64,000 bases of DNA. Source: an uncultured Clostridia bacterium. Lineage in GTDB: Bacteria > Bacillota > Clostridia > Christensenellales > Borkfalkiaceae. The position numbers and the translations under genes were made by a program. Shown here one piece after another: positions 43,001 through 50,798 of the stretch (within the stretch, counting starts at the first letter, position 1; each line of letters begins with the position of its first letter). Below the pieces are notes generated by a model. It did no database searches. It worked only from the letters and a program-made list of their open reading frames with translations, and had not been told where the DNA came from. The stretch spans positions 21,613-85,612 of the forward strand of contig CANQQD010000003.1 in the NCBI GenBank assembly GCA_947625865.1, written 5' to 3'.

Positions 43001-43514
43001 AGAATTGCCCGAGGGCAGGCAGCTCGAAAAAATATATGTAATAGATTCCGCCGGCAATCCGGTCGCGCTTTCCGGTGATATGTCATTTATAATGCCTGCC
43101 GGCGACGTTGCCGTGAGCGCGGTCCTCGCATGGCGCAGATATGAGGTGATTTTCCGTTCGGACGGCAAGACGATAAGCCGCAGGATATATAATTACGGCG
43201 ACGATATAACGCCCCCGGCAAACCCGGTAAAAGCGCCCGACGGAACCAATTCATATAGCTTTGTCGGGTGGGATGCGGAGCTTTCCAAGGTAACAAAAGA
43301 CGTAACATATAACGCAGTTTTCCAAAGTATGCCCCTGCCGGTTTTCGCAAGCGGCAACGGAGGACTTTCCAAACTTGCAATAACGCTGATATGCGTTGCT
43401 GCGTGCGTTTTTGCGGTAATTGTCGCCGCAATAGTGCTGACCGTTGTGCTGATCGTCCGCAGGAAAAAGCGCAAAAATGCTTTAAAACCCGAATCCACTC
43501 TCAAAACTATGTGA
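40038..43514 (+). CDS. Anchored surface protein, Tyr-rich coiled coil plus InlB-type repeats
   Basis: 1158 residues, GTG start with GGGGAGG 9 nt upstream. Residues 1-26 form a signal peptide (LIFSSAICLMSGIAAFANTGANA). Residues about 165-300 form a coiled-coil-like stretch with regular Tyr every three to four positions (AEYQANCSEYENYLAECELY). A Pro-rich hinge lies near 490-560 (PEKPEKVDPP, PVEVPPPGPAP). Four or so InlB B-type modules follow, each with a FxGW core (TFAGWVYEDG, FNGWDRDIEY, FSGWDMLP, FVGWDAELSKV). The last 50 residues are a membrane helix (KLAITLICVAACVFAVIVAAIVLTVVLIV) and a basic tail (RRKKRK). There is no LPXTG, so it is membrane-anchored, facing out. Adhesin or structural roles fit; no ligand can be named. 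Confidence 0.8.
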   Translation: MKGLIFSSAICLMSGIAAFANTGANASAGAYAGLDFSRKGYDYSSVSPVGFLTQNLNSELFEGEAEYLEAFPDFTIKYSDKIAGRYVSAAEENGELNVAAEEYAYTAANGSSVVWTPISAEGVQSQDGSWNFPLSGLANDYVSVTYGTTIDIDKSYINDLLNSYYRAAQAAASKIQSENDRYDSAYAEYQANCSEYENYLAECELYKQRSEEYAAYLERYAEWKRKDDPYQAYLKEYNKYLDELEEYNSYNSEAAQAQYNRDMQRYLEYQAACENYEKLYDEYLKSIDTPEMAQVKAQIGIVDYIYKVAGDNRTIYGAITGSTVTDVLSRKEDLKLAGADGKAVDRASDATKNLRNLFANYAALKNEEAKYSFYVTTYSSLSENFNVLLRVLDYFYRINTIRTYIEKSGRNEKFCILVAQLYEITDALSSAPVTNYEAEYGWKDPSAAVFDGSYKINGRKPADILGSAVLDFSGSPEPLGDGYPLLPSEPEKPEKVDPPVFYERPHMPVPPVEVPPPGPAPEAVSEPVKPDEVPEPEELERYQPTHWESVLSAMDGKIGYRQPVSENYKLSITSEVTKYFRGDHQSVTVFFYPDRDAGAEEYSYFEESVDGSYIEYPPDLPTPEKTRRGYVCTFAGWVYEDGTPVDFGDLRSAESSVNVYPSFTEVPELYDVIWVIDGVEYPQKAAYDSIPRFEGEPQKPPEGMRQYRFNGWDRDIEYMSDSTVYYYAQFEGSCLITWRVAGSPDMVVSVWKDEIPVYPENEGIPYRESDSVYAYVFSGWDMLPAPATKDEVYTATFARKYLVPVKDKWAVVTYADGYYSADCLAAGSSPVDISLLLNTAVMHGAGVRVVCGVNYTVTFTASEVYDLVECGVASVEPFITVIGINAYRGRVIFFDDTGAEIVYSGAMSMSFSGSFDKNKSRMYRTDGQNGSEEIRFSFDGNNVIFTMRGNGIYEIYPVYTVNVINSDAAITVTRDFAKRNDIVTVSLGELPEGRQLEKIYVIDSAGNPVALSGDMSFIMPAGDVAVSAVLAWRRYEVIFRSDGKTISRRIYNYGDDITPPANPVKAPDGTNSYSFVGWDAELSKVTKDVTYNAVFQSMPLPVFASGNGGLSKLAITLICVAACVFAVIVAAIVLTVVLIVRRKKRKNALKPESTLKTM

Positions 43515-43541
43515 AAAGTGTCGAAAATGTTCATTATATTA

Positions 43542-43570
43542 TTGACTTTTTAAATCAAATGATTTAAGAT
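43542..43570 (+). promoter_or_regulatory. Promoter with palindrome in its spacer
   Basis: TTGACT (43542-43547), a 17-bp spacer and TAAGAT (43565-43570). The 18-bp perfect palindrome TTAAATCA-AA-TGATTTAA (43550-43567) fills the spacer, which suggests repression by a dimeric regulator. Confidence 0.6.
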
Positions 43571-43668
43571 ATATATGCTCAAATAGTATAATATTCTGAT
43601 AGTATATTAGACTTATTTGCATGGCTTCATTGCCGCAGAGAAATGAAATTCAAACAGGAGTATTTGCA

Positions 43669-46600
43669 ATGAAAAGAATTTATGACAAGTTGTCCGTAAT
43701 TTTGATCATGCTTCTCTCGCTTGTTATCGTATTCAGTACGGCTTCTTTACTGATTACGAGAGCCTCTGCCGATACGGCGGGCTCAACGCAGGAACAGGTG
43801 CAGAGCGAGGACGAGGCATGGTATGAAATTACCGTAGGAAAGGACAATAAATCGCTCACCATTTTGGTCGACGGCACGTTGGGCAGTTATGCCGATTTGT
43901 CCCAAAAGGACTTGGCAGACGTCAAAAACAAGCTGCTCAGCGCGGTCAAGAGCATTGTTATCAACAGATTGTTGGAAGCTACGGATACCACGAAAACCGT
44001 AGTCGCCGATTATGCAATGCCCATAGCCGACGGTGACGGCAATGAAGGGGTGCCCACATTGCCCGATCTTAGCGGTAGCACCCTCCAGCAATACAAGGAT
44101 TATATCTATAAGCGTCTTAAGCAGGAGGGCGAGCTCGATAAATATCTGAACGGTGACTACGACGTAATGATCAAATACGCCGTGGATCAGTATCTCACTG
44201 CCGAAAAAGACAAGATAGAGGACATGAAGGACTTTACCGATAAAGTCACTCAGCATGTTCAGGGTATTGTCGATCAGGTAATCGAGGAGAAATACGAAGA
44301 GCTTGAAAAACAGATAGAAGACGACGAAACCTTGTCTCATCAACAAAAAGAAGAGCAAAAACAAGCTCTCGCAACAGAAAAGAGTCAGGCGCAGAAGAAA
44401 AATGAAACGAAGACTTCGGAAATTGTTACCGAGGTAGTCGAAAATGGCGGAGCCACCATTACTCCCGCAGATCTTCTGAACGCTACCAATTCGATTATCG
44501 TAAGCGGTGAGTCTCTATATAAGGGCGGCAAGTTCAGCCTTGCAGCGATCAAGCAGTTGATACTCGATCTTCCCAAGCCGGCAGAGATAGCAAATCTTTC
44601 GGACGACGATATGGAGCTCAACTATGATATCGCATTGGATACGACGTTCGGATATGTCGATTTCTCATTGACCCTCGGCTTGAAGAGCGGTTATCAGCAC
44701 GTGAGAGATGCGGCTAAATTTATTGCCAATCATATTGACGTTGCCAATGATAACGGTACATATAAGATCGACGTAAAGGTTCCCGACGAATTTTCCGCAG
44801 TTCTTCTCAAAGCGGCAAATACTTCTGTTATACCCGACAATATCAAGCATGCTCTGTTCGGTATGCTCGATAAACCCGCCAACGAAATAATAGATAAGGT
44901 CGGCGACTACACCTATGAACAGGTTATGGAGTATGTAAAGGGTATTCAGTTCCACAAGCTGTTTGCCAATGTGCTCAACGCCGAATATCTGAGAAACTTC
45001 CTGGCAAAATACAATGTAAATATTCAATCGTTGACAAACGACAATATTGATAAATTTTTGAACGGCGTTCTCAATTATGCCGAAAAGCTTGCAAACAAGC
45101 AGACGGTGGAAGGTCTTGAAGAATTCCTCCACAGATACGGCATACCGGGCATTCCCGCCGGAGCTGAAAATGTAGTTCAGAAATTCCTCGATCTCCTGAA
45201 TAAAATAGATTACGAGCGCTATGACGCCACCGAAATACGTAACTTCCTCACCAGCGAGGACAGAATAAATAATTTCCTCGGCAGGATAGAGGGAAGCTAT
45301 AGGGTCGAATCGCTCTACAATTCCTTTGTCGACTATGCGGAGACCTTGTTCACTAAGCTCCCCGCAAGGCTTCAGAATGGAAAAATAATCAATCTTTACG
45401 ATAATACCAATACCCTTTCGTGGGCGGGCAATGTAAATATCGACGTAAAGCAGATAGTCAGGGATTTGGTCGAAACCGCCAACAAGAACAGCTCGCACAG
45501 TGAGCTCGAGGCTGCCATAGAGTCGGCTCTGGGCAAGATAGAGGGCAATCTCAATTACAATTGGAATATTGACCTCACTATGAGTATACCCGATATCTAC
45601 AAGGTAACCTATGCGGCAGGGAGCGAGGTTCTCGGTGAAGGACTTCTTCCCGTAGGCGCTAACGTTAACTTCTTTGCCAACACCGAAGAGGTTACGGTCA
45701 ACAACGAAAAATTCGCCATAGAGGCTTGGAAGGATTCCGACGAAAATATTTATCGTGCAGGCGCCGATAACAAATTTGAAATGCCCGCTCAAGACTTGGC
45801 TCTTCAGGCTATTACCGGCTTCAATGCAGCGATATCCGTCGACGGAACATCGGTCAGCGGATCCGATTATCAATTCAATAAGAACTATAACGGCACTGCG
45901 GTTGAATTGACCGCAAACGTAAGCGGCGGAATCGGATATGATGTCCCCGAATATAAGTGGTATAAGATACCCGCGTCCGCTAGCGAAGTGTCCGAATATA
46001 TTGAGCTGGAGGAAGGACAGGAGTATAACATTACCGATGTTGCCGATAGCGGCGAATATGTCTGCATTATAAGCGAGACGCTTTACCCCGTCGGCTCCGA
46101 TGATACCATTGTCCTCGAGGCAGAAACCGCTCATATCACTGTTACCATCAGCCCTCAGGCAGTTGATGTTTCGGGTGCAAAGTGGCAGGTAACGAATTCC
46201 CTCACCGGAGAAACCACCGACTACGATCCCGCCAATAGCGAATATAAGTACACGGGTTTCGCATATGAGGTAACGCTTACAGGCTATACTCTTCCGACCG
46301 GAATAACCGTAGAATACGAAGGAACCTCTCAGGCAATCGCCGAAGGCACATATAAAGTATTTGCAATATTTAACAGTTCGGAAAATTATGTTGTCAGCGG
46401 ACTTCAGTTGGGACAGGACGAGGCTCATGCGATTACATGGTCAATTAAAAAGGAAGATATTCCTGACAAGCCCAATCCTCCCGAAGCAAATACCTTTACC
46501 ATAACGTTTGAGGAAACGGAGATCACAATAATCGACGTGAACGGCGTTGTTCCCAAAGACGCCCAAATTGCTCCTGCCAATCATTCAAGCAGCTATACGT

Positions 46601-47682
46601 TAGATAGCTTTGCAAGTCTTATAGAGCTTGAGGATGGCAAGGAAGCGGTTATAATCAATGTCCTTGACATCAAGTTCAATATAAATGTTGCAGTGGGAGA
46701 GTATCAAGTAAAACTCTCAAATCCCGCATTTGCAAGCAAGACTATGGTTATCATCCATATACACGGAAGCGATCCTGCCGAAAAGCTTGGGATAACCCAG
46801 AGCGGCAACACCGTAAGCTTTACGGTTGACGGCTTCTCCGACTTTGCTTTGGTTGGCATACAGGATAAAGTCGTTACCGCCGAAGAGGATAACGACTCCA
46901 ACTGGTGGATCTGGCTGCTGTTGGCGATAATCATAATTCTGCTTATAGTAATTATAATCCTTATAATATATCTGCTCCGCAAGCAGAACGATTCCGACGA
47001 CGATACTTGTCCCAATGTAATAATCATTAAGACGGACGAAATCTATGAAGAAACCGAGGAGCAGGTCGAGGAGACGAAGCCCGACGAAACCCCTGCACAG
47101 GAGGAAACGGCGGCTGCGGCGGCTGAAGAGCCCGACGAAGACGAAATACCTATGCCTCTGGTGACAGACGACGGCAGAAGAATAGTATATGATAAGAGCT
47201 TCGCTGCACGTTTGTCGCAGTCCGAGAGCGCTATCAAGGATTACTACACCGAATTGAAGAACGATATATTGTCCTACAAGGGCGTTAAATCGCGCGTAAG
47301 CTGGCACTTCGATTCGTTTAACAAGGGCAGAACAAAGTGTCTCAAGTTGCAGTTACGCGGCAAGTCAATGTATATGTACATCGCATTGCCTGCGGCTGAG
47401 CTTCCCGAAAAGTATCACGTAAAGGATATGTCCGGCAAGGCGCGTTACAAGGAAGTGCCCACAATGCTCAAGATAAGAAGACCTCGCTCGCTTAAATATG
47501 CTAAGCAGCTCGTGGCTATCCTTATGGAGAGATTAGGGGTAGAGCGCGGCGAAACTCCCAACGAGAAGTACAGACCCAGATACAGGTCGACCAAGTCGCT
47601 CATCGATATGGGACTCGTTAAGGTAAAGTACACCCGCAGCACATTTGCGGCGCCCAAGAGTAAGGACGACGAAAACAAGTAA
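43669..47682 (+). CDS. Giant anchored surface protein with conserved cytoplasmic domain
   Basis: 1337 residues. ATG 43669 (MKRIYDK) has AGGAG upstream. Residues 1-35 are a signal peptide or anchor (VILIMLLSLVIVFSTASLLI). A long helical ectodomain follows (about 50-690) with a highly charged coiled-coil patch (EEKYEELEKQIEDDETLSHQQKEEQKQALATEKSQAQ is near residue 215-250, read in pieces). Residues about 720-1070 are Ig- or MBG-like beta modules (YEGTSQAIAEGTYKVFAIF, YSGEYVCIISE-like). A membrane helix (WWIWLLLAIIIILLIVIIILIIYLL, about 1080-1105) is followed by an acidic linker (EEQVEETKPDETPAQEE) and a basic C-terminal domain of about 155 residues (SFAARLSQSESAIKDYY, VKSRVSWHFDSFNKGR). The last domain is seen in other clostridial surface proteins and has no known role. 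Confidence 0.78.
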   Translation: MKRIYDKLSVILIMLLSLVIVFSTASLLITRASADTAGSTQEQVQSEDEAWYEITVGKDNKSLTILVDGTLGSYADLSQKDLADVKNKLLSAVKSIVINRLLEATDTTKTVVADYAMPIADGDGNEGVPTLPDLSGSTLQQYKDYIYKRLKQEGELDKYLNGDYDVMIKYAVDQYLTAEKDKIEDMKDFTDKVTQHVQGIVDQVIEEKYEELEKQIEDDETLSHQQKEEQKQALATEKSQAQKKNETKTSEIVTEVVENGGATITPADLLNATNSIIVSGESLYKGGKFSLAAIKQLILDLPKPAEIANLSDDDMELNYDIALDTTFGYVDFSLTLGLKSGYQHVRDAAKFIANHIDVANDNGTYKIDVKVPDEFSAVLLKAANTSVIPDNIKHALFGMLDKPANEIIDKVGDYTYEQVMEYVKGIQFHKLFANVLNAEYLRNFLAKYNVNIQSLTNDNIDKFLNGVLNYAEKLANKQTVEGLEEFLHRYGIPGIPAGAENVVQKFLDLLNKIDYERYDATEIRNFLTSEDRINNFLGRIEGSYRVESLYNSFVDYAETLFTKLPARLQNGKIINLYDNTNTLSWAGNVNIDVKQIVRDLVETANKNSSHSELEAAIESALGKIEGNLNYNWNIDLTMSIPDIYKVTYAAGSEVLGEGLLPVGANVNFFANTEEVTVNNEKFAIEAWKDSDENIYRAGADNKFEMPAQDLALQAITGFNAAISVDGTSVSGSDYQFNKNYNGTAVELTANVSGGIGYDVPEYKWYKIPASASEVSEYIELEEGQEYNITDVADSGEYVCIISETLYPVGSDDTIVLEAETAHITVTISPQAVDVSGAKWQVTNSLTGETTDYDPANSEYKYTGFAYEVTLTGYTLPTGITVEYEGTSQAIAEGTYKVFAIFNSSENYVVSGLQLGQDEAHAITWSIKKEDIPDKPNPPEANTFTITFEETEITIIDVNGVVPKDAQIAPANHSSSYTLDSFASLIELEDGKEAVIINVLDIKFNINVAVGEYQVKLSNPAFASKTMVIIHIHGSDPAEKLGITQSGNTVSFTVDGFSDFALVGIQDKVVTAEEDNDSNWWIWLLLAIIIILLIVIIILIIYLLRKQNDSDDDTCPNVIIIKTDEIYEETEEQVEETKPDETPAQEETAAAAAEEPDEDEIPMPLVTDDGRRIVYDKSFAARLSQSESAIKDYYTELKNDILSYKGVKSRVSWHFDSFNKGRTKCLKLQLRGKSMYMYIALPAAELPEKYHVKDMSGKARYKEVPTMLKIRRPRSLKYAKQLVAILMERLGVERGETPNEKYRPRYRSTKSLIDMGLVKVKYTRSTFAAPKSKDDENK

Positions 47683-47689
47683 TACAGCT

Positions 47690-47725
47690 AAAAGGCCGAC
47701 CACCTAAATCGGTGGTCGGCTTTTA
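47690..47725 (+). terminator. Terminator of the surface-protein gene
   Basis: AAAGGCCGACCACC pairs with GGTGGTCGGCTTT around a 7-nt loop, followed by TAAAA. Confidence 0.8.
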
Positions 47726-47760
47726 AAATGCGCAGCAGGTCCAGTCATGATCCTGCATCA

Positions 47761-47799
47761 AATAAAGCCGCACTGACACAAGTCCGCACGGCTTTATTG
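47761..47799 (-). terminator. Terminator of tRNA-Pro
   Basis: AATAAAGCCG pairs with CGGCTTTATT around an 18-nt loop; on the minus strand it ends in TTTATTTG. It begins at the encoded CCA of the tRNA. Confidence 0.6.
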
Positions 47800-47874
47800 G
47801 TTGAGGTGACGGGACTTGAACCCACGACCTTCTGGTCCCTAACCAGACGCGCTACCAAACTGCGCTACACCTCA
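47798..47874 (-). tRNA. tRNA-Pro (AGG)
   Basis: On the minus strand: acceptor TGAGGTG/CACCTCA, D-arm GCGCAGTTTGGTAGCGC, anticodon stem TCTGG/CCAGA with loop TTAGGGA (anticodon AGG), T-loop GGTTCAAGTCC, discriminator A and encoded CCA. The first pair is T1:A72, where bacterial tRNA-Pro normally has C1:G72. A34 in a Pro tRNA is also uncommon in bacteria. Confidence 0.85.
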
Positions 47875-48052
47875 ATTCTTACAAACAAGTTAATTATACT
47901 TGTTTTGTTTAAAAAAATCAACTGCTTTTTATCTGTTTTATTAAAAAATTTAAATTCGCCTTACCGTCACAAAATTCTTTTTATCGCATATTGCAAGTAA
48001 AACATTCTGTGTGCGTGTGATTATTATAAATAAAGTTATAACATAAATTATA

Positions 48053-48082
48053 TTTACATACCCAATATCCATATGGTATAAT
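48053..48082 (+). promoter_or_regulatory. Leaderless promoter of mntP
   Basis: TTTACA (48053-48058), an 18-bp spacer and TATAAT (48077-48082), ending 6 nt before ATG 48089. No leader means no room for the yybP-ykoY manganese riboswitch often found on mntP. Confidence 0.7.
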
Positions 48083-48088
48083 TATTTT

Positions 48089-48718
48089 ATGACATTTGCA
48101 ATCTTCGTTACGGTTTTCCTTGCCGGGTTATCGCTTTCCGTAGACGCGTTCGCAGTTTCCGTGAGCGACGGCATGGTTTATCGCGATCTCGATAAAAGAA
48201 AGGGTATAGTAATTCCGTTGACCTTTGGCATTTTCCAAGCTGTAATGCCGATTATAGGTTATTATATCTACAAGCTGTTCAGCGAGATCGAAGCCTTCAC
48301 CCAATTCGATCACTGGGTCGGTTTTGCTTTGCTGGTATTTATCGGCGGGAAGATGATTTTTGACGGTATTCATGAGCTTCGCTCCCCGGAAGAGGAAGTG
48401 CAGCCCAAAAAATTTTCATTCTGGGAAGTGTTTGTTCAGGGGATTGCCACAAGCATTGACGCGCTCGCCCTCGGCTTTACGTTGGGAACGGGGCTTTTGC
48501 AGAACGCAACGGGCAACATAGACGTATGGGCATGGGTGAGCGTTGCCGTAATAGGCGTAACAACGTTCATCGTTGTGTTGTGCGGCACCGTAATAGGCGT
48601 AAAAGTGGGTAAGCTGTTCACGAAGAAAGCGAGCGTTGCCACGATTATAGGCGGCGCCGTGCTACTATTGATTGCCGTCAAGATCGTTGTCGGATCGTAC
48701 GTATCACTTCCGTTTTGA
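48089..48718 (+). CDS. mntP: Manganese efflux pump MntP
   Basis: 209 residues, six predicted membrane helices, normal size. The two conserved acidic motifs are LSVDAFAVSVSDG in helix 1 and ATSIDALALGFTLG in the fourth helix, which form the metal path. It exports Mn2+ from the cytoplasm. A terminal GGAVLLLIAVKIVV helix ends the protein. The last 41 bases overlap the 3' end of murG on the other strand. Confidence 0.92.
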   Translation: MTFAIFVTVFLAGLSLSVDAFAVSVSDGMVYRDLDKRKGIVIPLTFGIFQAVMPIIGYYIYKLFSEIEAFTQFDHWVGFALLVFIGGKMIFDGIHELRSPEEEVQPKKFSFWEVFVQGIATSIDALALGFTLGTGLLQNATGNIDVWAWVSVAVIGVTTFIVVLCGTVIGVKVGKLFTKKASVATIIGGAVLLLIAVKIVVGSYVSLPF

Positions 48719-49724
48719 TTTGCTCGTTGCCGCACTTTATATGCGACGCTGCAAGCGCGGTTTTGATTTGATTGTCTTTAAGCAGACATGCGATTTTTTC
48801 ATAAAGAAGCTGCGGCGTCATATCCTTTTCGTCCAACACGTCGCATAGTCCTTCGCTTTTAAAATATTCGGCGTTTCCGATCTGGTCTCCGCGGCTTGCC
48901 GAATTTGCAAGAGGAATAAACAGCGTCGGGATCTTTAAAGAAACAAGCTCAAAGGCGGCGTTGGAGCCGCAACGCGACACAGCGGCGTCCGCACAAGCAT
49001 AAACGCTCCCCATATCGTCGCTGAATTCAATCTGTTTATAGCCGTAGATATTTGTGTCTACGGCGTTATTTTTGCCGCAGAGGTGGAGTACGTTGTAATC
49101 CATGCAAAGCCTTTGGATAATTTGTCTGAGGTTCTCGTTTATAATTTTCGAGCCGCTTCCGCCGCCGAGCACCAAAACGGTCGGGCGCAGATCCAGCCCG
49201 AATTTTTTCATCGCATCGGCTCTTTTGCCGTTAAATATTTTTTGCCTTATGGGCGGACCGCAGTAGATGCCGTTTTTAAACTTTTTTGCCGTCTGCGGGA
49301 AGGATGTTAAAACCTTTTTGCACCGCCTTGCAACGAATTTTGTCGCAAGTCCGGGTTCTATATCGGACTCGTGCGTAATTGACGGAATACCGAGCTTTTT
49401 GGCGGCTAAAACGGCGGGAACGCAGGCATATCCGCCCTTTGAAAATACCAACGACGGTTTTGTAGTCTCCAGAATTTTGCCGGCTTCTTTAACTGCCTTG
49501 ATAAGCCTGAACGGTAGAGCTAAGTTTGCGAACACCTTACCGCGTATAAGCTTTGGTGTGTTACATTCGTAAAATTTAACAGAGTTTTGTCTGCAAATGT
49601 CTTTTTCTATTCCCGCCGTACCCATATAAATGCAATTGAATTGCGTATTTAATTCATCTATCAAAGCTATATTCGGTATGACGTGTCCGGCGCTGCCGCC
49701 GCCGCAGAATAAAATAGTTTTCAT
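48678..49724 (-). CDS. murG: MurG-type N-acetylglucosaminyltransferase
   Basis: 348 residues, GT28 fold. The N-terminal donor loop is GGGSAGHVIPN; HESDIEPGLATKF matches the MurG HEQN-type motif with HESD, as in several Bacillota MurG. The C-terminal UDP-GlcNAc site has GGGSGSKIIN and RCGSNAAFEL...PTLFIPL...GDQIGNAEY. The enzyme adds GlcNAc to lipid I to give lipid II on the inner face of the membrane. It stands apart from any mur/fts cluster here. A TATAAT ends 7 nt before the ATG on the minus strand, with no ribosome site. Confidence 0.85.
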   Translation of the reverse strand: MKTILFCGGGSAGHVIPNIALIDELNTQFNCIYMGTAGIEKDICRQNSVKFYECNTPKLIRGKVFANLALPFRLIKAVKEAGKILETTKPSLVFSKGGYACVPAVLAAKKLGIPSITHESDIEPGLATKFVARRCKKVLTSFPQTAKKFKNGIYCGPPIRQKIFNGKRADAMKKFGLDLRPTVLVLGGGSGSKIINENLRQIIQRLCMDYNVLHLCGKNNAVDTNIYGYKQIEFSDDMGSVYACADAAVSRCGSNAAFELVSLKIPTLFIPLANSASRGDQIGNAEYFKSEGLCDVLDEKDMTPQLLYEKIACLLKDNQIKTALAASHIKCGNEQIKTEVIRTIRQRS

Positions 49725-49749
49725 AGCAATAATTATATTTATTATTGCT
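49725..49749. promoter_or_regulatory. Inverted repeat around the murG -10 region
   Basis: AGCAATAAT (49725-49733) and ATTATTGCT (49741-49749) are exact complements. The murG -10 box TATAAT (minus strand, 49732-49737) lies inside. It could be an operator; there is no clear -35 box. Confidence 0.45.
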
Positions 49750-49784
49750 GTTTTTTATGAAAAATAAAAAGGGCGTCGCCGCCC

Positions 49785-50372
49785 TTATTCATTCTGAATG
49801 TTTTTTGTCAATTGGGATAGTATATGTTCGGTTATGGAACTGACCTGTTTCATCAAATCGTCCATAGGCACGCTGCCGTCGCCGAATCTTACCCATTTAA
49901 CATAGCAGTCGATGATCCCTCCGACGGCATAGGTAAGAGGATAATCTATTTGTTTCACGTCCGTTTGCGGGAACTTTTTAATAAGAGAATCCGAAGCCTT
50001 TCTGACGAGGATCTGCTTTATTTTTGCAATAACGTTTATGAAGTTCGTCGAAAAGATTATATAGCGCTTCATGGCTTCGTTTTCGTCCAGCCGGTCCGTC
50101 AGCTTTTTGAAAAACAAGTAGGTGGAGGCGTATATATCCGAAATTGTAAAATCGTCCATACACTCCGAAATGCTTTCCTCGATCTCCTTGTCTAAATCCG
50201 CCGCCACCGACGCTACGTCCGAATAGTGCAAATAGAACGTGGAGCGGTTTACCAACGCCTTAGCGGCAAGATCGGAAACGCTTATTTTGCTTATCGATTG
50301 CTTTTCCACAAGCTCCATAAAGGCTTTTTTAATGCTTGTACGTGTTTTTATTATTCTTTTATCTGTTGGCAT
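49785..50372 (-). CDS. TetR-family regulator
   Basis: 195 residues. The HTH lies at residues 10-55 (TRTSIKKAFMELVEKQSISKISVSDLAAKALVNRSTFYLHYSD), with the FYLHYSD end typical of the DhaS-like group. The C-terminal domain (about 60-195) is helical. ATG 50372 (MPTDKR) is chosen over the upstream ATG (50408) because that one lies inside the promoter. It is divergent from the gene at 50479 and may regulate it; the gap holds TGTCAA/TTGACG half-sites (50403-50408, 50421-50426). Confidence 0.85.
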   Translation of the reverse strand: MPTDKRIIKTRTSIKKAFMELVEKQSISKISVSDLAAKALVNRSTFYLHYSDVASVAADLDKEIEESISECMDDFTISDIYASTYLFFKKLTDRLDENEAMKRYIIFSTNFINVIAKIKQILVRKASDSLIKKFPQTDVKQIDYPLTYAVGGIIDCYVKWVRFGDGSVPMDDLMKQVSSITEHILSQLTKNIQNE

Positions 50373-50407
50373 ATTTAATATTCCCGTCAAGATTTCCTTT
50401 TGTGTCA

Positions 50408-50436
50408 ATTATAATACATTTTGACGAATAAAGCAA
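50408..50436 (-). promoter_or_regulatory. Promoter of the TetR gene
   Basis: On the minus strand TTGCTT (50431-50436), a 17-bp spacer and TATAAT (50408-50413), with AAAGGA as a ribosome site. Confidence 0.65.
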
Positions 50437-50443
50437 TTTAATC

Positions 50444-50472
50444 TTGACATAATTTTAATGGAGTTGTAAAAT
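50444..50472 (+). promoter_or_regulatory. Leaderless promoter upstream of 50479 gene
   Basis: TTGACA (50444-50449), a 17-bp spacer and TAAAAT (50467-50472). The -10 box ends 6 nt before ATG 50479. Confidence 0.75.
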
Positions 50473-50478
50473 ATAAAT

Positions 50479-50796
50479 ATGAATCACGTGCAATTTATTG
50501 TGGTAATCATAACCGGCAGCCTGTTTGCGCTGTTGTTTTTTATAGGACTTTTCGTAATGCTCTATCAAAACAGCAAGCAAAACGAGCTTAACAGGCGTCT
50601 TACCGAGATGTATAACGACCCCGATCTTGCAAAAATGGACTATGATTTTTCCGGCTATGACGATGAAATTTCCCGTATTGTTTCGGCTTCGAGAGCCGAC
50701 GGGCAGTTGACCATTGACGACGTTCTTATAAGCGGCGCAGTAAGCCCCGCAGACGAAGGGATAGAGGAGATTACGGGTAATTATAAACCCGATTGA
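50479..50796 (+). CDS. Small membrane-anchored protein
   Basis: 105 residues. One N-terminal membrane helix (VQFIVVIITGSLFALLFFIGLFVMLY), then a polar cytoplasmic-type domain with acidic stretches (DYDFSGYDDEISRI, DEGIEEI). No family recognised. Its TGA overlaps the region of the next gene's start: a TTG start there would overlap by 4 bases. A link to the lipid phosphatase downstream is likely but the role is unknown. Confidence 0.7.
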   Translation: MNHVQFIVVIITGSLFALLFFIGLFVMLYQNSKQNELNRRLTEMYNDPDLAKMDYDFSGYDDEISRIVSASRADGQLTIDDVLISGAVSPADEGIEEITGNYKPD

Positions 50797-50798
50797 TT

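Noticed and set aside
44665-46428. A 587-codon antisense open frame within the giant surface-protein gene.
   Set aside because: It is opposite a gene with signal peptide, membrane helix and a good ribosome site. Its protein is a shadow without family likeness or promoter.
48000-48088. A manganese (yybP-ykoY) riboswitch before mntP.
   Set aside because: The -10 box ends 6 nt before ATG, leaving no leader, and I see no riboswitch structure upstream.
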